Notes under the pieces: generated by a model | What the model saw: the letters and a program-made list of their open reading frames with translations, nothing else | Database searches by the model: none | What the model was told of the DNA's origin: nothing | Translations under genes and position numbers: made by a program | In this document: one piece after another, positions 43,273 to 52,705 of the stretch | How positions within the stretch are numbered: position 1 is the first letter of the stretch | Layout of the letters: each line of letters opens with the position of its first letter | NCBI GenBank assembly: GCA_965246855.1 | Contig: CBDFFP010000002.1 | Span: 558,001-622,000, forward strand | DNA from: UBA1952 sp965246855 | Lineage (GTDB): Bacteria > Bacteroidota > Bacteroidia > Chitinophagales > Chitinophagaceae | DNA: 64,000 nt | Direction: 5' to 3'

Positions 43273-44421
43273 CTAAACACGTTTTTTGTTGAAGTAATCG
43301 TTGTAGAACTTATAACAACGCTCTATCAGCGTTTTATTGTTGGGAAAATCTACATAGGTTTTGGGCGGCAGGCTCAAATACTTTTCCAGCTCTTCCACCT
43401 TAATACCCAGCTTTTTGGCTACGTATTTTTTGTCTTCTTTTATCTTCTCCTCGTCGTAGGGCGGTAATTTCAGCTTTTCCAATGCCTCGTCTCGTGTCAA
43501 TTGGTTAGTGCAGATTTGCGAAGAATACGTGGCCCGGCGATAGTCCATATTGAACTTCTTGTTCATTACATATCCCTGCCAGAAAGCTGTAATTTTAGAC
43601 TCGTGGTGTTTACCGCCGTAATCTTTCCAGCCCAGATGTTCCATCAAAAACTTTTTTGCGGCATCCTTATCATAGTTCAGATAATTCAGAATACTGAGGT
43701 TCTTGATTTTATTGACGAACCGGTATTTGGATTCCTTCAGAAGACCAATAGTGGGTACTTTTTTGATACGCATCTTGCCGTATTTACGCACAATGTGTTC
43801 ATAAAGCTTCATATCCTTATACGGATGGTAGCCCCATTGCAAAGGCAAAATACCTTCCGACGTAAGATTTCCACCAGATATAATGTATCTAATGTCATGG
43901 CGGGCGGCCACTTCAAAAATAGCTGCCGGGATGGCAATATCCGTAGGCATTTCCAAGTCCACCGAAGAAGACTTAAGGAAAGCCAGTTGGATTTCGCGGA
44001 ATTCTTCCCAGTCTAGCACGTAACTCTGATAGTCGAAGCCAAGTGCTTTAGCTACAGATTTAATATTGCTCACCGCTATTTCGGTGTCCCAGCCGTTATC
44101 CATGTGCATCAGCAAGGCACGCAGGCCATATTGCTTACACATATACGCCACATAAGAGCTGTCCACCCCGCCGCTAATCCCGACGATGCAGTCATAAGGT
44201 TTCCCTTTTCCGTAGCTTTTTATCACCTCGGCATACTCCTGAAAAAGAGCTTCAGATTTTCCTTTTACGTAGCCCCTGCTTTGGAGTCTTTCCAGAAAGG
44301 CGGTGCAATGGTTACAGATGCCCTGCGCATCAAAAACGATGTCGGGGTCAGTGGTATCCATCACGCAACGCGTGCAAATCTGGTAGGGCCGTTTAGAATT
44401 CAAACTTTTTGGCGAACTCAT
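43273..44421 (-). CDS. N-acetyl sugar amidotransferase (WbpG-like)
   Basis: This 382-residue protein has an N-terminal Cys cluster (CTRCVMDTTDPDI, then ICNHC) and a PP-loop ATPase motif GISGGVDSSYVAYMCKQYGL near residue 82. It resembles the WbpG / LegG-type amidotransferases that convert an N-acetyl group of a nucleotide sugar to an acetamidino group, using ammonia delivered by HisH- and HisF-like partners. Both partners follow upstream in the operon. The gene starts inside the HisF-like gene, a 29-bp overlap. Confidence 0.9.
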   Translation of the reverse strand: MSSPKSLNSKRPYQICTRCVMDTTDPDIVFDAQGICNHCTAFLERLQSRGYVKGKSEALFQEYAEVIKSYGKGKPYDCIVGISGGVDSSYVAYMCKQYGLRALLMHMDNGWDTEIAVSNIKSVAKALGFDYQSYVLDWEEFREIQLAFLKSSSVDLEMPTDIAIPAAIFEVAARHDIRYIISGGNLTSEGILPLQWGYHPYKDMKLYEHIVRKYGKMRIKKVPTIGLLKESKYRFVNKIKNLSILNYLNYDKDAAKKFLMEHLGWKDYGGKHHESKITAFWQGYVMNKKFNMDYRRATYSSQICTNQLTRDEALEKLKLPPYDEEKIKEDKKYVAKKLGIKVEELEKYLSLPPKTYVDFPNNKTLIERCYKFYNDYFNKKRV

Positions 44422-45163
44422 TTCTATTTATTTTGGGGTAGTTAATGAGAACCCCTTTCATTTTTCCGTAGTAAACAAACAGGCTACCGGCGGCAAAGCT
44501 ATTGACGGACGTGGTATTCCACAAATGAAGAATATCCGCCGTGCTTCCTGCACCGCCGAGGGCCACAATAGGAATGCGCACTTCCTTGGAGAGCGCGCTG
44601 TAAAGCTTGGCGTCGTAGCCCTTCATAAGCCCATCTTCATCCACACTTTGAATAATAATTTCCCCTGCGCCACAGTCTTCTATCTGCCGGATATAATCGA
44701 GATATGGAACGCTTGCCGCCTTTTGAAGCTTGTGATTGTAAACCCCATATTTTCCCAGCAGACTTTTCTTAATATCCACGCAGACGGTGATGGTGGAAGA
44801 GCCAAACTCATCGGCGGCTTCTTTCACAAAAGCCGGATTTTGAAGCGCCGAACTGTTGAGCACCACCTTTTCTGCGCCACCTTTTAGTCGTTCATAAATT
44901 TTCTGAATAGAATCAATTCCACCGCCCACCGCGAAAGGCATATTGGCTTCTTCGCCCACCTCTTTTACCAGTTGCAGGTCTATGGTGCTGCCTTTCTTAG
45001 ATGCATCAATATCCAAAATTATTATTTCATCCGCAAAACATTCATTAAAAATACGAACCGCGTTTATCGGGTCGCCAATATATTTTGGGTCTTTGAACCG
45101 GACAGACTTCACCAATCCTCCGCCTTTAAAAAGCAGAACCGGAATAACGCGTGGGCTAAACAT
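44393..45163 (-). CDS. HisF-like subunit of the sugar amidotransferase
   Basis: This 256-residue TIM-barrel protein resembles HisF, with VGGGIDSIQKIYERLKGGAE, NSSALQNPAF and GAGEIIIQSVDEDGLMKGYD. The Asp of the canonical IPCLDV motif near the N-terminus is replaced (IPVLLFKGGGLVK), so it is unlikely to make imidazole glycerol phosphate. That agrees with a structural role of channelling ammonia from the HisH-like subunit to the WbpG-like enzyme, as described for O-antigen loci of Pseudomonas. It lies four bases after the HisH-like gene. Confidence 0.88.
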   Translation of the reverse strand: MFSPRVIPVLLFKGGGLVKSVRFKDPKYIGDPINAVRIFNECFADEIIILDIDASKKGSTIDLQLVKEVGEEANMPFAVGGGIDSIQKIYERLKGGAEKVVLNSSALQNPAFVKEAADEFGSSTITVCVDIKKSLLGKYGVYNHKLQKAASVPYLDYIRQIEDCGAGEIIIQSVDEDGLMKGYDAKLYSALSKEVRIPIVALGGAGSTADILHLWNTTSVNSFAAGSLFVYYGKMKGVLINYPKINRNEFAKKFEF

Positions 45164-45167
45164 TGCT

Positions 45168-45791
45168 TTATTGCGCTAAAAAATTTTGGATGAGTTGTTG
45201 CCCTGCTTCGTGGCTTTTTTCCGGGTGGAATTGCACGCCAATCAGGTTTTCCTTTTGAATGGCCGACACAAAGGTAGTCTCGTAGGGCGTAGTCGTGAGA
45301 ACATCCGACGCATTTTGAACTTCTACATGGTAGGAATGAACAAAATAAAAAGGCGCGTCAGCACTAACGCCTTCAAGCACAGCAGCGTTGGGCTTGTGGC
45401 TCATCAAAGTGTTCCAGCCCATGTGGGGTACTTTGTAAAGCCCTTCGTTCTGAATCTGAAAGCGATTCACCCGCGCATCGAACCAGCCCAGCCCTTCTGC
45501 ATCGCCCTCTTCGCTAAAGCTTGCCATAAGCTGCATTCCAAGGCAAATGCCTAACACAGGTTTTTTCTGCACCAAAGCCACTTCGTGGAGCGTTTCCACG
45601 AGGTTTGTTTTTTGGAGATTGCTCATAGCCTTGCCGAAATGGCCCACGCCTGGCAGGATGATTTTATCGGCTTTCAGAATAACCTCGCGGTCGCCCGAAA
45701 TCTGATATTGATGTCCGAGCCGCTCCACGAGCTTGCCAACGGAAAAAATATTTCCCATGCCATAATCGATAACAACAACGCCTTTATTCAT
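45168..45791 (-). CDS. HisH-like glutaminase subunit
   Basis: This 207-residue class I glutamine amidotransferase has the nucleophile in GICLGMQLM near residue 83 and the His-Glu pair in VQFHPEKSHEAGQQLI near the C-terminus, with the oxyanion strand PGVGHFGKAM. It should hydrolyse glutamine and pass ammonia to the HisF-like protein. Because it sits with the amidotransferase and glycosyltransferases and not in a histidine operon, a glycan role is more likely than histidine synthesis. Confidence 0.92.
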   Translation of the reverse strand: MNKGVVVIDYGMGNIFSVGKLVERLGHQYQISGDREVILKADKIILPGVGHFGKAMSNLQKTNLVETLHEVALVQKKPVLGICLGMQLMASFSEEGDAEGLGWFDARVNRFQIQNEGLYKVPHMGWNTLMSHKPNAAVLEGVSADAPFYFVHSYHVEVQNASDVLTTTPYETTFVSAIQKENLIGVQFHPEKSHEAGQQLIQNFLAQ

Positions 45792-45818
45792 GAAGAAGAT
45801 TATGTATTAATATTTTAA

Positions 45819-46895
45819 TCATATATATTTGGAATAGGTACGCAAGAGCGTTTCCTTGTAAGATTGGGGCTTATACAGTGCATGAGCGTGTTTTCGGCCC
45901 GCTTCTGCCACTGGGGGAAGAAGGGTTTTCCCGTCAAAGATAGCGCCGAGCAGTTGGGCAAGTGAATTCGGGTCTGTCAGGTTAAAGTAAAGAACTTTAT
46001 CCCCCGCTACTTCCCGGAAGACGGGTATATCGGAAGCCAGTACCGGCAGACCTGTGGCCATAGCTTCCAGCGGCGCAATGCCAAAACCTTCAAAGGCAGA
46101 AGAAATCAGATAGGCGTGGTATTGAGGCAGTATTTTGGGAATTTCCCGCGAAGTGCCCATAAAGCGGACATTGTTTAGCTCATACTGCTGTGCCAGTGCT
46201 TTAAGCTCGTCTTCTTTCTGTCCGGCTCCGTAGATGTCAAGCGTTATGGGCAAGTGTTTCACCCGTGACAAAGCTTTTAACGTGTAAGGGTAATTTTTGT
46301 TCAGGTTAAGCGTCCCTACGGAAATGAGCTTTAAGGGTGCTGTTCTCGGTGTATAAATCGGCGGTGGCGGGCTTCGAAAGAATTCTTCGCCCACCATATT
46401 GTAAATTACATCATGTGTTCCAGCATTGGGGACGTACTGCTGATAATCAATCAATACTTCGCCGGAAACGCCAATCAGATGATGGTGACGACGGGCCGTG
46501 AGGCGCTCCAAAGGCAAAGCCAGTCGGTTGTGGGCGAAAGCATCTCTGCTATAACAATTATGTATGGAGTAAAACAGCGATATCTGTGGCGGGCAAGCCA
46601 TCTTGGTAATCCAGCCGCTTAGCTGCAGGTGCGCATGAACCAAGAGCGGCTTGTGTACCCCGATGATTTTGCGAAGTTTCCAAACAGCAGCGGGCCAGTG
46701 TGCTATCGTTTTTGTGTGGAGGCAATAATGTTTTTGTATTAAGGGGGATATTTGGGGTAGCAGATCAGTACTAGGCGTAAGCGTCACCAAGACGTGTTCA
46801 TATTCAGGCAGTAGCTTAAGCGTATTTGTCAGAAGCATCTCTGCCCCACCGCGCCCAAGCGAGTCGATGACATGAAGAAGCTTATTTGCGGCCAT
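45819..46895 (-). CDS. GT4 glycosyltransferase, copy B of a paralogous pair
   Basis: This 358-residue GT4 protein starts at the ATG at 46895 (MAANKLLHVIDSLGRGGAEM); the longer frame upstream reads into the flippase gene. The E-x7-E motif is in FEGFGIAPLEAMATGLPVLA. It is the paralogue of 41948-43042, with many identical segments. It lies upstream of the HisH/HisF/amidotransferase genes and 32 bp after the flippase stop codon, in the same operon. Confidence 0.92.
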   Translation of the reverse strand: MAANKLLHVIDSLGRGGAEMLLTNTLKLLPEYEHVLVTLTPSTDLLPQISPLIQKHYCLHTKTIAHWPAAVWKLRKIIGVHKPLLVHAHLQLSGWITKMACPPQISLFYSIHNCYSRDAFAHNRLALPLERLTARRHHHLIGVSGEVLIDYQQYVPNAGTHDVIYNMVGEEFFRSPPPPIYTPRTAPLKLISVGTLNLNKNYPYTLKALSRVKHLPITLDIYGAGQKEDELKALAQQYELNNVRFMGTSREIPKILPQYHAYLISSAFEGFGIAPLEAMATGLPVLASDIPVFREVAGDKVLYFNLTDPNSLAQLLGAIFDGKTLLPPVAEAGRKHAHALYKPQSYKETLLRTYSKYI

Positions 46896-46927
46896 ATTTT
46901 TTTGAGGTATAAAATGCTTATTTTGTA

Positions 46928-48208
46928 TTATGAATGTTGCTCCCGGCGGAAATCGGCTAGCTGAAAGCGCATCCATGGCAGCATACGATAAACTCTTATA
47001 ACCAGTAGAGACATGCTTATAAAAAAGGAAAGTGCTGTGGCGTAAGCAGCGCCAATTGCCCCGCAATACTTGATTAAAACGTAATTAAATATAAAATTAT
47101 TTATAATACTGATAATGGCCAGCCTGGCAAACAATCCATTTTTTTTGTAGAAATAAACGGCGGGCGAAAATATTATAAAAATATCATAAAATAGAAAAGC
47201 CAGGCTTACCCAAGAAACATATTGGCTTCCTGCAGCATAGCGAGCGTCCATAAAATACCGGAAAAAGAGCGGCCCTGTAAGGCTCATAATCAACACCAAT
47301 ACCGCAAGGCCGCCAATAGCAGCATAGGTTATACGACGTATGTATTTTTGCTCCTGAGGGCCAGGATTTTCCAGATTTGCCATAATGCGTGGACTCACCA
47401 CATTTGCCAGCGCCGTGCCGGCAATCATCACTACAGTACCTATGGTATAGCCCACACTGTAGACGCCTGCTTCACTCACTGATATCATTTTGGAGATAAA
47501 CAGTCGGTCGGCCTGGTGGACAAACACTTTTCCAATCGTATGCAGGATAAGCGGCGCGCCAAAAAGCAGCCCTTGTCGAATGTATGTCCAGCGAATATCT
47601 GTGGTAAGCAGTCCCCGGTAACGGAAATAAACAAGACTAAATAAACTAAAAACAACCATGGAAATAAGTCCGGCAAGGATGCGCCCTTTCCACCCCATGT
47701 GCAGGTGGATTACGAAAAGCAGCGTAAGACCTACCTCAACCACTGTTTTCATAATGTTATAAATAGCAAAAACCTTTGTCCGATTGGCATTTATCAGATA
47801 GTAAACGGTCGTATCCGATATGGTTGCCATCAAAGAAACCGGGAAAATGGTTAAAACCCACCATTTTGTATGGGGCGGCAGTTCAAGCAATCCTTCTAAA
47901 CTGTTGAAAGAAAGCCAGAAGAGAAGAAAAAGTACTATCGTGGGTAAAAGCGGAATGAAAGATATAGAAGAAAAGGCGGAAGCAAATTCTTTTTTGTCGG
48001 TTATCTGGAAGTAAGAAACAGGAATAAGTCCATGCGCCATAAAGCTCATTAAGGGCGCAAGAAATGCCACATAGGTACTCAGCAATACAGCAATACCATA
48101 ATCGCTTGGGGACAGATAATGCGAAAGCACCGGCATCAAAAGAAAATTGACGCCGGGACCAAAGAACCCAACAAAAGTGTATACTAATACGTTGTTGAAA
48201 AACTTCAT
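46928..48208 (-). CDS. oligosaccharide flippase (Wzx-like)
   Basis: This 426-residue membrane protein has about twelve hydrophobic helices and the general pattern of the MOP flippase family (FGPGVNFLLMPVLSHYLSPS at the start, QADRLFISKMISVSEAGVYS near residue 225, SPRIMANLE, FFIDIFI-type central helices). It should move the lipid-linked repeat unit across the inner membrane in a Wzx/Wzy pathway. A weak hairpin and no gene were seen in the 250-bp gap between it and the kinase gene upstream. Confidence 0.88.
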   Translation of the reverse strand: MKFFNNVLVYTFVGFFGPGVNFLLMPVLSHYLSPSDYGIAVLLSTYVAFLAPLMSFMAHGLIPVSYFQITDKKEFASAFSSISFIPLLPTIVLFLLFWLSFNSLEGLLELPPHTKWWVLTIFPVSLMATISDTTVYYLINANRTKVFAIYNIMKTVVEVGLTLLFVIHLHMGWKGRILAGLISMVVFSLFSLVYFRYRGLLTTDIRWTYIRQGLLFGAPLILHTIGKVFVHQADRLFISKMISVSEAGVYSVGYTIGTVVMIAGTALANVVSPRIMANLENPGPQEQKYIRRITYAAIGGLAVLVLIMSLTGPLFFRYFMDARYAAGSQYVSWVSLAFLFYDIFIIFSPAVYFYKKNGLFARLAIISIINNFIFNYVLIKYCGAIGAAYATALSFFISMSLLVIRVYRMLPWMRFQLADFRREQHS

Positions 48209-48458
48209 ACAGACTAAATAGTCTAAAGCAACTTACCGTTTTTTAGATGCAGAAAAGAAAATCCATGCAAATGACTTAGAGTGATCATTGAAACAAAAAT
48301 AATACTTTATGAGCAGCCATAATCTGCCTGAAGCTTTTGGGAATAAAAAAGGATTGGCTCGTCAGTCCTTACAAAAGTCCGGGTAGAAAACCTCATGCTT
48401 CCGTTTATGATCACAAGAGCGGGTTTTCCTTCTTAAAATCCTTATTCAGGAAGAGGTT

Positions 48459-50927
48459 TTAAGCTTTATTCGCCTTTTTGCTTTTGCCTTTACCCTTACC
48501 GGCAGGCGTACCATTGTCATAGTAGCCGCCATCTCCGGCGCTTCCGTAGCCATAGCCGTAACCATAGCCGTAACCATAGCCATAGCCATAGCCATAGCCG
48601 TATCCATAACCGTAGCCATAACGTTTGGTATATTGAACGCCGTTAAATACGAAAGCAAGATTTTTGAGCTTGCCTTGGCGGCGCACACCTGTCAGGAAGG
48701 CTACTTGTCCTTTTTCTGTATAAGCTTGCCGGGTTACGGCGATATTGGTAGCGGCGTGTTGCGAAAGCACCAGTGCATCTGATACAAGGCCCACCGGCGG
48801 CGTATCTATGACAATCACATCAAACATTTGATTTAATTGGTCAAACATTTCTTTGGTTCGCGGCGATAGGATAAGTTCTCCGGGGTTAGGAGGCACAGGG
48901 CCACTGCTGGCAATCATCAGGTTTGGATGAATGCCCGAAGGTTGAAGCAGCTGGTCAAAACCGTTCATAGCTGCCAGATAGCCGCTGATTCCACCCGTGC
49001 GGGGCAACTTCAGGCGTTCGGTGATTTTCGGCTTCCGAAGGTCAAATTCCAACAAGGCAACCTTCTTGCCGGCCAATGCCATAGTAAGCGCCAGGTTGAT
49101 GGAAATAAATGTTTTTCCTTCACCACTCATGCTGGAAGTAATCATAATCACCTTGCCTTCCTGACCGGATGCCGTCATAAAATCGAGGTTGGTACGAATC
49201 AGGCGGAATTGCTCGGCAATACCGGTACGCACCCGGTCACCCACCACGATATCCACTTCTTGCGGCGCTTTAGAGATGGCTCCGATAATGGGTAAATCAC
49301 TCATGCTGGCAATATCACTTTCATTGATAACCTTTGTATTAAATAATTCTTTCATTGCAAAGAAGATTATCGGAATCATCAGTCCGAAAGCAAGGGCAAT
49401 CGCATAAATGTTTCGGGATATCGGTGAGATAGGACTGCGGGAGCCGTTGGGTGCTACAATCACACGGCCCGGCGTATCGGCAGAATTCAGGGAAATCTCG
49501 TTCTCAATACCTTTCTGAAAAAGCAACAAATAAGAACTTTGCGTAACATCATATTCTCGTTTCACATCGGTCATGCTGCGGTCCACCGAAGGGAAGCCAC
49601 TGATTTGATGTGTAAGATCAGCAAGTTGTTGATTGGAGGAACGCAGATAAAGGTCTATGGCAGTAATCCCGCGATCCGCAACAGCCACCATTTGCCGACG
49701 GCGGCGAATTAAGTCGTTTTCTGCCGCTTCCAACATAGGGTTTTGACTACCTGTTCCCAACCGTTCTTCCAGTGCTTGCTTTAGTTGCATGGCTTTATTG
49801 TAATCACTCAACAGAGTGGCCAATTCCGGGTCTACCAGTGCACCAAGGCTGCCAAAAGCGCGGCTGTTATTGGTATTAGAAGAAGCAACTGCATCGCGAA
49901 ACTGTTGCAGTGCTTGTTTTTGAACCACATAATCGGTTACTTTTTGCTCGGTCGTCACCTTGCCGGTCATCAGCGCCGCCGATTGCGATGGATCAGATAC
50001 ATCAGAACTTTTACGAATTGATTCTATGCGAGCATCCTTATTCTTAAGTTGCTCTAATTGTTCGCTTTTTAGGTTGTTTATAAAGCCGCGGATCCGCAAA
50101 CCTGATTGAGTAATGCCGTTAAGACCTTGATCAAAATAAATAGCTGTTAATACCGCTAGGTAGTCCAGACCCCGCATCCGGTTATTATCCCGCACTTCTA
50201 TGAGCAGCATGGAGGTACGGTTGTCTGCCCGGCCAACGGTGAGTGCATTGTTCATCCGGGCCGCTTCGGCCCCCACCGGATTAATCAGAATCCTTAGTGG
50301 TTCTGTTCTGTAGGTTTCCTTTACCTGGCCGCCATGAAGCTCTTCCAGCATGAAAGTGCCCCATGATTTTTGTACCCATTTGTTAGGTTCAATTTTATAG
50401 CTTTTGTTTCCTTCCGTAACAACATAATTTTTTTTATCTTGCTTTATCATCAACTCTAGGGAGTATAAAGGAACATACCCAACAGAATCAAAAATAATTC
50501 GATAAGGGCGCTCCTCATAAACCTCATTTTCACGCACACGACCTTTCACCCAGATATGAACATTACTGTGAAGGGAATCCACGACTTTGTGCATAATATC
50601 TGGAGAAGTCAGTATAAATATCTCGTTATACATTTTCTTTTCCATATTCGCACTTGTCATACTGGCACCTGGCATATTGCTCAATACCTGTGATTGGATT
50701 TCATTTTGCTCCTCTACCTGAAGGGTCGTCGTTACAGAGTACATCGGCTCGCTATAGCGGAGATACATAAAGCCACACAACAGGGTAACGGTAGTAGATC
50801 CCAGAATCCAATACCAGTTCAGCAAAATATTTGCTACCAGACGGCGATAGTCGAAATTTTGCGTAACACGGGCTTTGGCAGCACTGGCTGCGCTCTTTAA
50901 CGAACTCGAGGTGATATCAGTATCCAT
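48459..50927 (-). CDS. tyrosine autokinase and chain-length regulator (Wzc-like)
   Basis: This 822-residue protein combines a co-polymerase part with two membrane helices (about residues 35-55 and 503-523), a periplasmic coiled-coil domain between them, and a cytoplasmic BY-kinase. The kinase has the Walker A motif SSMSGEGKTFISINLAL near residue 600, Walker A' ALLEFDLRKPKI and Walker B DVIVIDTPPVGLVSD. The C-terminus carries 13 Tyr-Gly dipeptides (48546-48620) and then a basic tail. Kinases of this type phosphorylate their own Tyr cluster to control polymer length and export; a strictly alternating Tyr-Gly run is unusual. Confidence 0.95.
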   Translation of the reverse strand: MDTDITSSSLKSAASAAKARVTQNFDYRRLVANILLNWYWILGSTTVTLLCGFMYLRYSEPMYSVTTTLQVEEQNEIQSQVLSNMPGASMTSANMEKKMYNEIFILTSPDIMHKVVDSLHSNVHIWVKGRVRENEVYEERPYRIIFDSVGYVPLYSLELMIKQDKKNYVVTEGNKSYKIEPNKWVQKSWGTFMLEELHGGQVKETYRTEPLRILINPVGAEAARMNNALTVGRADNRTSMLLIEVRDNNRMRGLDYLAVLTAIYFDQGLNGITQSGLRIRGFINNLKSEQLEQLKNKDARIESIRKSSDVSDPSQSAALMTGKVTTEQKVTDYVVQKQALQQFRDAVASSNTNNSRAFGSLGALVDPELATLLSDYNKAMQLKQALEERLGTGSQNPMLEAAENDLIRRRRQMVAVADRGITAIDLYLRSSNQQLADLTHQISGFPSVDRSMTDVKREYDVTQSSYLLLFQKGIENEISLNSADTPGRVIVAPNGSRSPISPISRNIYAIALAFGLMIPIIFFAMKELFNTKVINESDIASMSDLPIIGAISKAPQEVDIVVGDRVRTGIAEQFRLIRTNLDFMTASGQEGKVIMITSSMSGEGKTFISINLALTMALAGKKVALLEFDLRKPKITERLKLPRTGGISGYLAAMNGFDQLLQPSGIHPNLMIASSGPVPPNPGELILSPRTKEMFDQLNQMFDVIVIDTPPVGLVSDALVLSQHAATNIAVTRQAYTEKGQVAFLTGVRRQGKLKNLAFVFNGVQYTKRYGYGYGYGYGYGYGYGYGYGYGYGYGSAGDGGYYDNGTPAGKGKGKSKKANKA
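48546..48620 (-). repeat. in-frame 6-bp repeat encoding the Tyr-Gly tail
   Basis: Thirteen Tyr codons alternate with Gly codons (TATGGC, TACGGT and similar), so the unit is 6 bp and imperfect. A change in copy number would keep the frame and only change the number of tyrosines. Confidence 0.95.
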
Positions 50928-50955
50928 TAATTGTCAATTTTCTATTGCCTAAAAC

Positions 50956-51792
50956 TTATTTCCGTGTAATCTGAACCAGTGCATAAGCGGCCAGTGCAGC
51001 AGAAATAACGGTTGTTATGGTTGGCAGGTACACGCGGGTAAAAACATTCACCTCCTGCTGACGCACGACTGCAGGTGAGACATTTACAATGTCGTTTTGC
51101 TTTAGGTAAAAATAAGGACTGTTGAAAGCGGTTTTTTTAGTCAGATCTATATAGCCGATCTCTTTCCGGCCATTTTGCTGGCGCACAACCATCACGTTGT
51201 CCTTGCGTCCGCCAATACGGATATCGCCTGCGGCGGCAATCGCTTCCAGCACCGTTATACGCTGATTAGCAGCCAATACCGCACCCGGAGAAGAGACCTC
51301 CCCCACTACAGACACCTTGAAATTAGTAATTCGCACATCCACCACCGGCGATTTCACATAGCTGCTCAGCAGACTGGAAAGTTGCGTTTTTACCTGTTGA
51401 ATGGTTTGGGCTCCAACCTGCACTTTACCCACTACCGGGAAAGAAATATTTCCTTCCTCATCCACTAAAAATCCCGGCGTCATTAATGCTTGTCCGCCAC
51501 CACCGACAGAAACACGGGTTTCCACCACGCTCTGAACTACGCCCCCTTCCCGGTAGATAGACACCGGGTCGGCGCCCATTTGCAGACTGCTGACGCTCGT
51601 TACGCTGATAGCCAGAATGTCGTTGGGCTGAATATGCACCACCGGCGCAGCCGGCATATCGATCACCAAGCTGCCGCTGTCCATTTTAGGACTGTCTTCG
51701 ACAAAATAAATAGTTTGCCGCGAAGAAGCGCAGGCACTAAAGAGCAAAGCCAGCGCAACTGGTGCGAGGCTTCGAAAAGAGCACTTTATCAT
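50956..51792 (-). CDS. Wza-like polysaccharide export lipoprotein
   Basis: This 278-residue outer-membrane lipoprotein starts at the ATG at 51792 (MIKCSFRSLAPVALALLFSA) with lipobox FSAC. The Poly_export domain follows (IQPNDILAISVTS, then DEEGNISFPVVGKVQVGAQT) and an SLBB-type domain (VSVVGEVSSPGAVLAANQRI). A C-terminal hydrophobic helix (ISAALAAYALVQI) could be the membrane-crossing segment. It forms the export channel with the Wzc-like kinase, whose gene starts 28 bp downstream. Confidence 0.93.
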   Translation of the reverse strand: MIKCSFRSLAPVALALLFSACASSRQTIYFVEDSPKMDSGSLVIDMPAAPVVHIQPNDILAISVTSVSSLQMGADPVSIYREGGVVQSVVETRVSVGGGGQALMTPGFLVDEEGNISFPVVGKVQVGAQTIQQVKTQLSSLLSSYVKSPVVDVRITNFKVSVVGEVSSPGAVLAANQRITVLEAIAAAGDIRIGGRKDNVMVVRQQNGRKEIGYIDLTKKTAFNSPYFYLKQNDIVNVSPAVVRQQEVNVFTRVYLPTITTVISAALAAYALVQITRK

Positions 51793-51820
51793 GAAAAGCA
51801 AAAGTATTGGTTTTGCGGGA

Positions 51821-52585
51821 TTATGCGGAGAGCAGATTTTTGTTCTTAAATCCGTAAGTTGCCAACCGCGCCATAAGCGGCTTTTGAAGTTGGAGCATCT
51901 TCTCCAGATTCATCAAATGGCGCTCGTGATGCAGGTCGGAAGCTGCATAATCGTAAACGCCCGCATCTAAAAGATCTAGCGCCAGCCGCTTCACTTCGGG
52001 GCCGTAATAGCCCGTGGGCGACAGCAGGTTCATCTGCATCTCCACGCCGCGGTCTTTGATTTCTTTGAAAAACCTGACGCCGTCTTCCGGTGGTGAATAA
52101 CGTTCCGGGTGGGCGAGAACAGGGCTGTATCCAGCCGTTTGCACGGCAAACAGAATCTGGTCAAAATTGCGCGGCCAGCCTACGATGGCTACTTCTACCA
52201 ACACCTGATTTTTACCAAAAGTCAGCAGCCCGTTGGGCAACACTTCGTCGAGGAAATACCCATCCAGATAGTATTCTGCCGCCACTTCCACTGGCAGAGA
52301 ACAACTCAGACCCTGAAGTTCTTTTTGCACATTCGCCAGTCCCTCCTGCAATCCCTCCGTCGTATTACGGTAGAAGTCGCCATGCACGTGTGGCGTGGTG
52401 ATAATCTTCTGAAAACCCAGCCGCTCAAGCGCCTGCACAAAGTCGCACGAGTGCGCCATTTCCTGCGCACCGTCGTCCACGCCGGGAATCAGGTGGCTGT
52501 GAAAATCCACACCCAGAAAAGCAAAGTTTTCCGGAGCGGGGCCGTAGTCCGGCGTTTTTTCTTTTTTCTTAAAAAATCCGAACAC
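51821..52585 (-). CDS. PHP-type protein-tyrosine phosphatase (YwqE/CpsB-like)
   Basis: This protein of about 254 residues is a metal-dependent phosphatase of the PHP family: DFHSHLIPGVDDGAQEM supplies the first metal-binding His and Asp residues, TTPHVHGDFYRN the next, LAHPERY and ASDLHHERH the last ones. It dephosphorylates the BY-kinase Tyr cluster. I chose the GTG at 52585 (VFGFFKKKEK, compare MFGxFKKK in relatives), because a longer start at 52645 would lie next to the pdxH terminator. It opens the leftward operon with the export genes. Confidence 0.9.
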   Translation of the reverse strand: MFGFFKKKEKTPDYGPAPENFAFLGVDFHSHLIPGVDDGAQEMAHSCDFVQALERLGFQKIITTPHVHGDFYRNTTEGLQEGLANVQKELQGLSCSLPVEVAAEYYLDGYFLDEVLPNGLLTFGKNQVLVEVAIVGWPRNFDQILFAVQTAGYSPVLAHPERYSPPEDGVRFFKEIKDRGVEMQMNLLSPTGYYGPEVKRLALDLLDAGVYDYAASDLHHERHLMNLEKMLQLQKPLMARLATYGFKNKNLLSA

Positions 52586-52645
52586 AGCGATTAGTAGAAA
52601 GCTTTTAGTAGAAAGTAAAAGGCCTTTTGCAAAAAAGGCTTTCAC

Positions 52646-52671
52646 AAGAACGTGCCAGAAGACACGTTCTT
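52646..52671 (-). terminator. terminator after pdxH
   Basis: AAGAACGTG at 52646-52654 pairs with CACGTTCTT at 52663-52671, and the leftward transcript then meets a U run a few bases on. It separates pdxH from the polysaccharide operon. Confidence 0.7.
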
Positions 52672-52705
52672 TCCAAGGTCAACGATTAAGCCGGAATGAC
52701 CCATG

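Noticed and set aside
45168..45791. Histidine biosynthesis operon (hisH/hisF)
   Set aside because: The HisF-like protein lacks the canonical Asp and no other his gene is present; the neighbours are glycan genes.
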